Assembly: GCA_021647805.1 (NCBI GenBank)
Contig: JAKITZ010000058.1
Location: 1-11,645 of the forward strand
Reading direction: 5' to 3'
Length of the DNA: 11,645 bases
Source: Robiginitomaculum sp.
Lineage (GTDB): Bacteria; Pseudomonadota; Alphaproteobacteria; Caulobacterales; Maricaulaceae
Part shown: in pieces, positions 1 to 6,319 of the stretch
Position numbering within the stretch: position 1 is the first letter of the stretch
Layout: every line of letters begins with the position of its first letter
Translations under genes and position numbers: made by a program
The notes under the pieces: generated by a model
Database searches by the model: none
What the model was told of the DNA's origin: nothing
What the model saw: the letters and a program-made list of their open reading frames with translations, nothing else

Positions 1-380
1 GATGCGTCGACGCCTGCTGATTCGGTTGAGACGATTGCTTGGGCGAGCCGGTGTTGATGTTCGATGGCGGCTGGGAGGATCATGGTCCGAGCGATGGAGA
101 TCATTTCGCGGGTTTCAATGCCGATTTGCGTGACATATTTTTCGGCAAAGATTTCTATCCGGCTTTCAAGTTCTAACTTGGTCAGGACTTTGTATTTTTT
201 GAACATTGAGGCAATTTTTTGGCCTTTGAGTGCTGGGATTGCGTCTGGTGTTGATCGCAGGTTTGGAAGGCCTCGTGATTGTGCTTCGTCTTGCCATTCT
301 TGGGTGTAGTTGTCGCCGTTGAATACGATTGCGCGATGGTCTTTGATTACTTTTTGGAGGACTTTGCGGATGGCCGCTGC
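1..380 (-). pseudogene. glnN: Type III glutamine synthetase (GSIII), C-terminal fragment, 5'-truncated and running off the left edge
   Basis: Reading the minus strand from about 380 down to 1 gives one open frame with no stop. It matches the C-terminal part of GSIII, the large (about 700-residue) glutamine synthetase that makes glutamine from glutamate, ammonia and ATP. Recognisable blocks, in order, are IRKVLQKVIKDHR, IVFNGDNYTQEW, RGLPNLRSTPDAIPAL, MFKKYKVLTKLELESR, YVTQIGIETREM and TMILPAAIEHQHRLA. These follow the GSIII order, in which a 'FNG-Y-EEW' segment is followed by a 'GLPNLKTT' segment and then 'ILPAA'. The catalytic part and the N-terminus should lie upstream at higher coordinates, but pstC occupies that DNA on the other strand. 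The fragment therefore lacks its active site and its own start. Codon use differs from the neighbours: about 9 of 123 codons end in T, all five Asp codons are GAC and all Asn codons are AAC. Family assignment is strong; the exact right end is uncertain (about 372-405). Confidence 0.8.
356..360 (+). promoter_or_regulatory. Shine-Dalgarno site (GGAGG) that decides the pstC start
   Basis: GGAGG lies nine bases before ATG 370. It falls in DNA that, read on the other strand, codes for glutamine synthetase, so this ribosome-binding site looks fortuitous. The longer in-frame alternative, TTG at 310, has no comparable site and would translate only antisense synthetase sequence. That is why 370 is preferred. 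Confidence 0.55.
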
Positions 381-1245
381 TGTTTGGATTTTTGTGGCGT
401 TCTTTTTGATTGTTTTTTCTGTTTTATTTGAATCGATTAGGTTCTTTAATATTGTTCCGGTTTGGGACTTCTTGTTTGGCACTCAATGGTCACCGCAAAC
501 TGCGATGCGAGCCGACCAAGCCGGTAGCTCCGGCTCGTTCGGCGCAGTGCCGCTATTTATGGGTACAGTGTTGATCACTTTTATTGCCATGTGTATTGCC
601 GCGCCAGTTGGCCTGTTCTCAGCGATATATTTAAGCGAATATGCTCCTAAAAAAACCGTCACTTCGATAAAACCAATACTGGAAATGCTGGCCGGTGTGC
701 CAACGGTGGTTTACGGGTATTTTGCAGTAATTACTTTCTCGCCATTTTTGCGTGGGGTAGGGGACGTCTTTGGACTTTCGATTGCCTCGGAAAGTGCGAT
801 GATCACCGGAATCGTCATGGGCATTATGATCATACCTTATGTTATGTCATTATCGAATGATGCAATGAATGCTGTTCCGCAATCGCTAAAAGACGCATCT
901 ACCGGCATGGGTGCAACTCGTTCAGAAACCGTGCGATTAGTAGTGATACCGGCGGCGTTGCCGGGGATTATCAGTGCCATGTTATTGGGCATTTCACGTG
1001 GTATTGGTGAAACTATGATTGTGGTGATGGCCGCTGGTTTGGCGGCGAAGTTGACCGCCAATCCATTTGAGGCGGTAACTACGGTTACCGTGCAAATTGT
1101 TACTTTGCTGGTTGGCGATCAAGAGTTTGATAGTGCGAAAACTCTGGCGGCCTTTGCCCTTGGGTTGACGTTGTTTTTCTTTACCCTTGTTTTGAATGTG
1201 GCGGCTTTGTTTATTAGCCGAAAATATCGAGAACAATATGATTAA
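370..1245 (+). CDS. pstC: Phosphate ABC transporter permease PstC, N-terminally shortened
   Basis: PstC is one of the two inner-membrane channel subunits of the PstSCAB high-affinity phosphate importer. From ATG 370 the product is 291 residues and starts directly in the first helix of the permease core (AAAVWIFVAFFLIVFSVLF). The alphaproteobacterial PstC hallmarks follow: FLFGTQWSPQTAMRADQAGS, GAVPLFMGT, IYLSEYA, LAGVPTVVYGYF, a typical ABC permease EAA-like loop (AVPQSLKDASTGMGATRSET), ALPGIISAMLLGISRGIGET, and the ending FISRKYREQYD. The core, including its six expected membrane helices, seems intact. Alphaproteobacterial homologues usually carry about 150 more residues in front; these are missing, replaced by antisense glutamine synthetase DNA. 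An in-frame TTG at 310 would add 20 residues of no PstC character. The gene overlaps pstA by eight bases. Product identity is sure; whether it is functional and where translation starts are inferred. Confidence 0.85.
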   Translation: MAAAVWIFVAFFLIVFSVLFESIRFFNIVPVWDFLFGTQWSPQTAMRADQAGSSGSFGAVPLFMGTVLITFIAMCIAAPVGLFSAIYLSEYAPKKTVTSIKPILEMLAGVPTVVYGYFAVITFSPFLRGVGDVFGLSIASESAMITGIVMGIMIIPYVMSLSNDAMNAVPQSLKDASTGMGATRSETVRLVVIPAALPGIISAMLLGISRGIGETMIVVMAAGLAAKLTANPFEAVTTVTVQIVTLLVGDQEFDSAKTLAAFALGLTLFFFTLVLNVAALFISRKYREQYD

Positions 1246-2548
1246 GCGAACTGCAAAAATCGCTGTGAAGCGCGCCAAGAAAAAGAAAAACCCGTTTAAG
1301 CTTAAACTGGGTAGTTCTAAAAAAAAACAGGTGCATCTAGCTAAAAGACACGCAAGAGAGCGTAGGTTTCGTGTTTTTGGGTTTAGTGCGATTGCTGCTT
1401 CAATGATTTTTTTATTGGTGTTTTTTGCCAGTATTATTGCCGATGGTTATACAGCCTTTTCTCAGGCGCAATTACGAATAGTTGTGACATTTGAGCAAAG
1501 CTTGGTTGAAACAGGTAATTACCGTAAAATTTTACAAAACTCGTTAAAGCAACAATTCCCTGAGGCCGAAGGGCGTAAACAACGCTTCATGCTGTACAAG
1601 CTGGTTAGCAAAGGGGGAACCAATAACCTGCGTGATATGGTTAGTAAAAACCCTCAAATAATTGGTACGACTGATCAAGTTTGGCTACCGGCTTCTTCGT
1701 TAATTGATATGTATATCAAGGGAAAAACCAGCAATGAAGTTGATGAGAGTAAGCGAAAAATCAAAAACTTACAGATCAAATGGCTAGAGGAATTACAGGC
1801 AGATAATTCGGTGCGTTCTGTATTTAACACGAGCTTTTTCACCAATGGTGATAGCCGTGCGCCGGAGCAAGCCGGGATTTTAGGCAGCATTATGGGGTCG
1901 ATATTTTCGATCGTCGTTTGTATGCTTATCTCAATGTCTATTGGCATTGGCGCTGCGGTTTATCTTGAGGAATTTGCGCCAAAGAACAAGCTAACCGATC
2001 TGATTGAGGTCAACATAAATAATTTGGCGGCGGTTCCGTCGATCATTTTTGGACTGTTGGCGTTGGCAATATATTTGAATTTCTTTGGCATGCCGCGCTC
2101 ATCTTCATTGGTTGGTGGCTTTGCTTTGTCGATGCTGGTTTTGCCAACTATTGTTATTGCCTCGCGCAACGCACTGGCAGCGGTTCCGCCGTCTATCCGC
2201 TTTGCCGCTACCGCTTTGGGTGCGACCAAGGTTCAAGTGACATTGCACCACACTATTCCTTATGCCTTGCCGGGAATATTGACCGGAACAATCCTTGGAA
2301 TCGCCCGTGCTTTGGGTGAAACTGCGCCACTACTTATGATAGGCATGGTGGCCTTTGTTGCCGATGTGCCAACTGGCATTCTTGATCCGGCAACTTCACT
2401 GCCAACCCAGATATATTTGTGGGCAGACAGCCCGGAATTAGGTTTTGTTGAAAAAACTTCGGCTTGTATCATAATATTGTTATTGATACTCGGCGTGGTA
2501 AATGGAACTGCGGCTTATATCAGAAAGAAATTCCAGTATGACTGGTAA
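1238..2548 (+). CDS. pstA: Phosphate ABC transporter permease PstA, alphaproteobacterial long form
   Basis: PstA is the second membrane subunit of the phosphate importer. The 436-residue product has a very basic cytoplasmic N-terminus (residues 1-45, rich in Lys/Arg), a first helix near 47-69, and then a long extracytoplasmic insertion of about 140 residues. The insertion includes QVWLPASSLIDMYIKG and FNTSFFTNGDSRAPE, typical of alphaproteobacterial PstA and absent from the shorter enterobacterial protein. The permease core follows, with YLEEFAPKN, DLIEVNINNLAAVPSIIFGL, the EAA-type loop (AVPPSIRFAATALGATKVQ), ALPGILTGTILGIARALGET and PTQIYLWADSPE. ATG 1238 is chosen because it overlaps the pstC stop by eight bases, as expected in this operon, and gives the normal N-terminus. 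An upstream in-frame start at 1196 would lie inside pstC. No truncation or frameshift is seen. Confidence 0.95.
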   Translation: MIKRTAKIAVKRAKKKKNPFKLKLGSSKKKQVHLAKRHARERRFRVFGFSAIAASMIFLLVFFASIIADGYTAFSQAQLRIVVTFEQSLVETGNYRKILQNSLKQQFPEAEGRKQRFMLYKLVSKGGTNNLRDMVSKNPQIIGTTDQVWLPASSLIDMYIKGKTSNEVDESKRKIKNLQIKWLEELQADNSVRSVFNTSFFTNGDSRAPEQAGILGSIMGSIFSIVVCMLISMSIGIGAAVYLEEFAPKNKLTDLIEVNINNLAAVPSIIFGLLALAIYLNFFGMPRSSSLVGGFALSMLVLPTIVIASRNALAAVPPSIRFAATALGATKVQVTLHHTIPYALPGILTGTILGIARALGETAPLLMIGMVAFVADVPTGILDPATSLPTQIYLWADSPELGFVEKTSACIIILLLILGVVNGTAAYIRKKFQYDW

Positions 2549-2587
2549 GCGAACTTTCTCATCATACTTAAAGCACTCGGAAATCCC

Positions 2588-3355
2588 ATGAAAGATAAAA
2601 ATATCAGAATGCAAACCAAGGGCTTAAACGTCTCTTATGGTGATAAGCAGGCTTTGTTTGATGTAGACCTTGAGATACGCAAAAACAAAGTTACCGCGCT
2701 GATTGGCCCTTCTGGTTGCGGTAAATCAACTTTTCTGCGGTGTTTGAACCGAATGAATGATGTGGTTGATAGTTGTAAAATTGACGGTGATGTTCTGCTT
2801 GACGGTTTTAACATCTACAAGAAAAAAGTTGATGTGGTTTTGCTGCGTCAGAAAATCGGCATGGTGTTTCAAAAACCAAATCCATTTCCAAAATCAATAT
2901 TCGAGAATGTAGCCTACGGTCCAAAAATTCACGGGTTGACCAGCAATAAAGAACAGTTGGATGAATTGGTGGAAAAATCCCTGAACCGCGCCGGTCTTTG
3001 GGGCGAGGTAAAAGACCGACTAGAAGATCCTGGAACCTCACTTTCTGGCGGCCAGCAACAACGCTTATGTATTGCCAGAGCTATTGCTGTTACACCAGAA
3101 GTGATTTTGATGGACGAGCCATGTTCTGCGCTTGACCCTATAGCCACCAAAATCATCGAGGACTTAATAAATGACCTCAAGAAGAAGTTCACAATCGTAA
3201 TTATCACCCATTCAATGCAACAAGCCGCAAGGGTTTCTGATTACACGGCGTTTTTCCACCTTGGCAAAATCATAGAGTCCGGAACAACTAAGCAAATGTT
3301 TTCTGAGCCAAAGCTAAAGCGCACCCAAGACTATATTGCCGGCAAGTTTGGGTGA
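2588..3355 (+). CDS. pstB: Phosphate ABC transporter ATP-binding protein PstB
   Basis: This is the cytoplasmic ATPase that powers phosphate import (255 residues, the usual length). All nucleotide-binding motifs are present in order: Walker A GPSGCGKST at residues 40-48, the Q-loop MVFQKPNPFP, the ABC signature LSGGQQQRLCIARA, Walker B VILMDEPCSALDP with the catalytic Glu, and the H-loop IIITHSM. The Q-loop PNPFPKSIFENVAYGP and the ALDPIATKIIEDLI stretch are PstB-specific. It starts 39 bases after pstA in the same direction and is surely in the same operon. The region before its ATG has only a weak ribosome-binding site. phoU, which follows pstB in many proteobacteria, is not here: the next gene is convergent, with only 12 bases between the two stop codons and no clear terminator hairpin. 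Confidence 0.97.
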   Translation: MKDKNIRMQTKGLNVSYGDKQALFDVDLEIRKNKVTALIGPSGCGKSTFLRCLNRMNDVVDSCKIDGDVLLDGFNIYKKKVDVVLLRQKIGMVFQKPNPFPKSIFENVAYGPKIHGLTSNKEQLDELVEKSLNRAGLWGEVKDRLEDPGTSLSGGQQQRLCIARAIAVTPEVILMDEPCSALDPIATKIIEDLINDLKKKFTIVIITHSMQQAARVSDYTAFFHLGKIIESGTTKQMFSEPKLKRTQDYIAGKFG

Positions 3356-3367
3356 GGCTTCGGTTAT

Positions 3368-4495
3368 TTATTTGGACTTCATTTGCTTTTCGATAGATTT
3401 GCGAATCTGAGTATCAAAAGCGTCTTCTTCTGTTTTTGCTTCGATTTCTTTTCGCTTGGTTTCAACGAAGGTTTCACGTTGTTTTACCAGTGTTTCGAGT
3501 TTCTTGTTTAGCTGCGCTCGTTCGGCTACCAGAGTTTCAACCTTTGCCTGTCTTTGCTCTGGGTTGAGCTCTTTTAACTCAGCGGGTAGATCTGCATCAG
3601 CAATTTCTTCAAGCTTGATTTTACCATCTTCATAATCTTCAATCAGCTCATTAACTCCGGTTATTACCTGATTGCTTTTGCCAGCCTTTAGGCGATACTC
3701 CGCCATATCAGAGGCCACAGAAGATGATGCGCCAAGCACTGTATCGCGTTTGGAACGAAACTTTTTACGAGTTTCTGCATTGCCATAGCCCATAGTCGAA
3801 TTACTGATCCGCTGTTGCAGTACTTCGATGTCTTGGTCATAAGGCGAGTTAACCACCTGCATTCCGCCATCTTGCGGTATTGCCACATAATCCCCTTGGC
3901 CAAGTTTGGCGATAGTGCGCCAGATACGAGAGGTTTGACTGTCACGTCCTGCTTGTACGGTGTTAATAATAATATTGCGTTCATTAGCCATCCGCGTGGT
4001 CTGCGGATATTGAATGTCATTATCATAATCCATGTGCGGCGGAGCATCGCCAACCAAAAACACCATGCGCAAGGTTTTACGGTCACTACTCCAGCTAAGC
4101 TCATTAACCGCTTCATACAGTGCTTGATTGACTGATTCAGGTCTATCGCCACCACCTTTCGCTTTGAATTGCAGCAAATTACCGTAAATGCCGTGAATAT
4201 CATCGGTCATGTCATAGGACTTGGTTACATATGCATCGCCGCGATCACGATAGCCGATAAGAGCAAAGCTGACCTTGGTTTGCCTGCCCTCTTCAACATC
4301 AATAATTTCATTAGCAATTGACCAAATTTTCTGTTTGGCTCCTTCGATAAGTCCAGACATGGAGCCAGTGGTATCAAGGACAAATGCTACTTCTACCTTT
4401 TCATAGCGTGAGCTGGCTTCTGCTGGAGTGTTGATTGCCATGGTTGCTATAGCGATACTAATGGCCAAAGCTGATGTTTGCTGCAAGTATTTCAT
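3368..4495 (-). CDS. Exported von Willebrand factor type A (vWA) domain protein
   Basis: The 375-residue product begins with a Sec-type signal peptide (a hydrophobic stretch at about 8-22, likely cleaved after AEA at residue 27), so it probably acts in the periplasm. A vWA domain follows at about residues 33-220. The metal-ion-dependent adhesion site begins with DTTGSMS (Asp41, Thr43 and Ser45 in the DxSxS positions), continues with the GGGDRPE loop (114-120), and has a further Asp in FLVGDAPPH (Asp150). The last 80 or so residues are highly charged (PEQRQAKVETLVAERAQLNKK and onward) and look like a coiled coil. Such proteins bind protein partners through a bound divalent metal; the partner here is unknown. 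A good ribosome-binding site (AAAAGGAA on the minus strand, 4504-4511) precedes the ATG by eight bases. The gene stands alone, convergent with pstB and divergent from nuoA. Confidence 0.9.
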   Translation of the reverse strand: MKYLQQTSALAISIAIATMAINTPAEASSRYEKVEVAFVLDTTGSMSGLIEGAKQKIWSIANEIIDVEEGRQTKVSFALIGYRDRGDAYVTKSYDMTDDIHGIYGNLLQFKAKGGGDRPESVNQALYEAVNELSWSSDRKTLRMVFLVGDAPPHMDYDNDIQYPQTTRMANERNIIINTVQAGRDSQTSRIWRTIAKLGQGDYVAIPQDGGMQVVNSPYDQDIEVLQQRISNSTMGYGNAETRKKFRSKRDTVLGASSSVASDMAEYRLKAGKSNQVITGVNELIEDYEDGKIKLEEIADADLPAELKELNPEQRQAKVETLVAERAQLNKKLETLVKQRETFVETKRKEIEAKTEEDAFDTQIRKSIEKQMKSK

Positions 4496-4723
4496 TTAAT
4501 CAATTCCTTTTAGATAGCCCTCGAAACCAATAGGCGTGTGAAACATGCCGAAATCTGGGCAAAGTGATGATTTATTTGTGATTGTTATAAAAATCGTGTT
4601 TGTGACTAACTGCGGCATTATTTCCGCGAAAATCGACAATTCAGAGATTGCAATATTGCCAATACGGTTTTAGCTTCTGGTGCAGTGCGGGGGCGTATTC
4701 AATAGTGAGTCGCGCCATAATTT

Positions 4724-4752
4724 TTGTCGATAGATACTAGATAGTTTATATT
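4724..4752 (+). promoter_or_regulatory. Putative sigma-70-type promoter of the nuo operon
   Basis: A -35-like TTGTCG (4724-4729) and a -10-like TATATT (4747-4752) are 17 bases apart, the best spacing for a housekeeping promoter. Transcription would start near 4759, about 23 bases before the nuoA ATG. The rest of the 286-base divergent gap (4496-4781) holds no ORF worth calling. It does contain ATTGCAAT followed at once by ATTGCCAAT (4647-4663) and an 8-base inverted repeat, ATCGACAA (4632-4639) with TTGTCGAT (4724-4731), whose right copy covers the -35 box. The assignment rests on consensus match only. Confidence 0.45.
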
Positions 4753-4768
4753 AAACGTTGTGTATCAT

Positions 4769-4774
4769 GGAGAG
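4769..4774 (+). promoter_or_regulatory. Ribosome-binding site (GGAGAG) that decides the nuoA start
   Basis: GGAGAG sits seven bases before ATG 4782. This favours 4782 over the in-frame upstream candidates (ATG 4767, TTG 4758). ATG 4767 would place this purine run inside the coding sequence and leave the start without one. Confidence 0.6.
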
Positions 4775-4781
4775 CTTGACG

Positions 4782-5147
4782 ATGAGTGGTTTGCTACTCG
4801 ACTATCTACCGGTGCTTATTTTTGCTGGTATTGCATTGGTTATTGCTTTTGCGTTTTTGGCTATGCCGTTGATCATGGCTCCCAAATCTCCGGATCCGGA
4901 AAAGCTATCTACTTATGAGTGCGGCTTTAATCCATTTGATGACTCGAAAATGAAATTCGATGCCAGATTTTATCTGGTGGCGATCCTGTTCATCATATTT
5001 GATCTCGAAATAGCGTTTTTATTTCCATGGGCAGTTACCTTAGGGCAGGTCGGGCCGTATGCGTTTTGGTCAATGATGATATTTTTAGCTGAACTAGGTA
5101 TAGGCTTTATCTATGCTTGGAAAGTCGGCGCGTTGGAGTGGGAATAA
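4782..5147 (+). CDS. nuoA: NADH-quinone oxidoreductase subunit A (NuoA)
   Basis: NuoA is a small membrane subunit of respiratory complex I, sitting at the junction of the membrane and peripheral arms near the quinone entry. The 121-residue product has three hydrophobic segments, at about 8-30, 62-84 and 90-111. It has the family loop STYECGFNPFDDSKMKFDARFYLVAILFI, here seen as YECGFNPF then KFDARFYL, with the conserved Cys of the quinone-linked loop. FDLEIAFLFPWAV and the ending YAWKVGALEWE are typical. The start at 4782 gives the usual length and has a good ribosome-binding site. It is the first gene of the nuo operon; its stop is three bases before nuoB. Confidence 0.96.
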   Translation: MSGLLLDYLPVLIFAGIALVIAFAFLAMPLIMAPKSPDPEKLSTYECGFNPFDDSKMKFDARFYLVAILFIIFDLEIAFLFPWAVTLGQVGPYAFWSMMIFLAELGIGFIYAWKVGALEWE

Positions 5148-5150
5148 GCT

Positions 5151-5714
5151 ATGAGTGATAATAAACCATCAGCCTTTGAAGCCGCTACCGCTTTAACTCC
5201 GGCTTATGATCCCAAAAAACACGATCCGTATTTTGACGGGGTTAATGATGCCTTGATGGACAAGGGCTTTGTCATCGCCAGTGCTGATGAACTGATCACA
5301 TGGGCAAGAACCGGCTCGTTAATGTGGATGACTTTCGGGCTTGCTTGTTGTGCCATCGAGATGATGCACACAGCTATGCCTAGATATGATGTCGAGCGCT
5401 TGGGCTTTGCGCCGCGTGGCTCACCAAGGCAATCGGACGTTATGATAATCGCTGGAACTTTGACCAATAAAATGGCGCCAGCTTTGCGTAAAGTATATGA
5501 TCAAATGCCAAACCCGCGTTATGTGATTTCTATGGGGTCATGTGCCAATGGCGGCGGTTATTATCATTATTCTTATTCAGTAGTGCGTGGTTGTGATCGG
5601 ATATTGCCGGTGGATATTTATGTTCCCGGCTGTCCGCCAACTGCCGAGGCTTTGGTTTATGGTATTTTGCAATTACAGAAAAAAATTCGCCGTGAGGGGG
5701 ATATTATCCGATGA
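5151..5714 (+). CDS. nuoB: NADH-quinone oxidoreductase subunit B (NuoB)
   Basis: NuoB carries the terminal [4Fe-4S] cluster N2, which passes electrons to quinone. The 187-residue product shows the four ligands: the tandem Cys66-Cys67 in FGLACCAIEMM, Cys131 in MGSCANGGGYYHYSYSVVRG, and Cys161 in YVPGCPPTAEAL. The quinone-site helices (WARTGSLMWMTFGL) and the RLGFAPRGSPRQSDV segment are complete. The N-terminal 35 residues are the variable extension common in alphaproteobacteria. It starts three bases after nuoA, with a purine-rich GGAGTGGGA upstream, and overlaps nuoC by four bases (ATGA), which suggests translational coupling. Confidence 0.98.
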   Translation: MSDNKPSAFEAATALTPAYDPKKHDPYFDGVNDALMDKGFVIASADELITWARTGSLMWMTFGLACCAIEMMHTAMPRYDVERLGFAPRGSPRQSDVMIIAGTLTNKMAPALRKVYDQMPNPRYVISMGSCANGGGYYHYSYSVVRGCDRILPVDIYVPGCPPTAEALVYGILQLQKKIRREGDIIR

Positions 5715-6319
5715 GTAAGCTGCAAGAACTGGATACATATCTAGCTGAAAAAATTGGTGATGCTCTGATTGGCTCAACCATTACCAATGGTGACTTGGCA
5801 ATAGAAATTCATCGAGATCAACTTCTTAACGTGCTTGGTTTCTTGCGTGATGATGTTCAGTGCAGGTTTAGCACATTAGTAGATATTTGCGGTGTTGATT
5901 ATCCGGGGCGCAGTTCTAGATTTGAGGTGATTTACCATTTTCTATCGATGTATTGTAACCATCGTATTCGCCTAAGAGTCATGGTTGATGAAGACGAGGT
6001 AGTACCTAGTGCGGTTTCTGTTTACCCGGCGGCTGATTGGTATGAGCGCGAAGCCTTTGATATGTTTGGTATAGTTTTCTCTGGCCATCCTGATTTACGA
6101 AGACTGTTAACCGATTATGGTTTTACCGGCCACCCCTTGCGCAAGGACTTTCCATTGTCCGGCCATGTTGAGTGCCGTTATGACGAGCAACAAAAACGAG
6201 TGGTGTACGAACCAGTATCATTGCCACAAGAATTTAGAACATTTGACGATATAAGCCCATGGGAAGGCGCAAATTACGTGGCTGAAGAGAAGGCAAAGGG
6301 TGAGGCAAAAAATGGCTGA
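5711..6319 (+). CDS. nuoC: NADH-quinone oxidoreductase subunit C (NuoC, 30-kDa subunit)
   Basis: NuoC is a peripheral-arm scaffold subunit that packs against NuoD and has no cofactor. The 202-residue product has the family signature in its second half: YPAADWYEREAFDMFGI, FSGHPDLRRLLTDYGF and GHPLRKDFPLSGHVE, followed by YDEQQKRVVYEPVSLPQEFR. The earlier core (LVDICGVDYPGRSSRFEVIYHFLS) is also intact. It is a separate gene, not a NuoCD fusion as in E. coli. It begins in an ATGA overlap with nuoB and ends in an eight-base overlap with nuoD (ATGGCTGA), so the three are probably translated in a coupled way. Confidence 0.97.
   Translation: MSKLQELDTYLAEKIGDALIGSTITNGDLAIEIHRDQLLNVLGFLRDDVQCRFSTLVDICGVDYPGRSSRFEVIYHFLSMYCNHRIRLRVMVDEDEVVPSAVSVYPAADWYEREAFDMFGIVFSGHPDLRRLLTDYGFTGHPLRKDFPLSGHVECRYDEQQKRVVYEPVSLPQEFRTFDDISPWEGANYVAEEKAKGEAKNG

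Noticed and set aside
64..309. Plus-strand ORF of 81 residues before pstC, in the same frame as pstC
   Set aside because: It is the antisense of the glutamine synthetase fragment. Its translation has no PstC character and no ribosome-binding site, so it is not the missing pstC N-terminus interrupted by a stop.
3340..3372. Bidirectional terminator between pstB and the vWA gene
   Set aside because: Only an 8-base palindrome (TGCCGGCA, inside pstB) is present, with no stem-loop followed by a T-run on either strand.
3815..4135. Plus-strand 106-residue ORF inside the vWA gene
   Set aside because: It is antisense to strongly recognisable vWA coding sequence, with no ribosome-binding site and no family resemblance.
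4611..4627. Hairpin GCGG-CATTATTT-CCGC in the intergenic region as a terminator or riboswitch
   Set aside because: The stem is only four base pairs with an eight-base loop and no T-run; it is not distinguishable from chance.
4758..4781. Longer NuoA starting at TTG 4758 or ATG 4767
   Set aside because: These starts lack an upstream Shine-Dalgarno site and absorb the good GGAGAG into the coding sequence; ATG 4782 gives the normal NuoA N-terminus.
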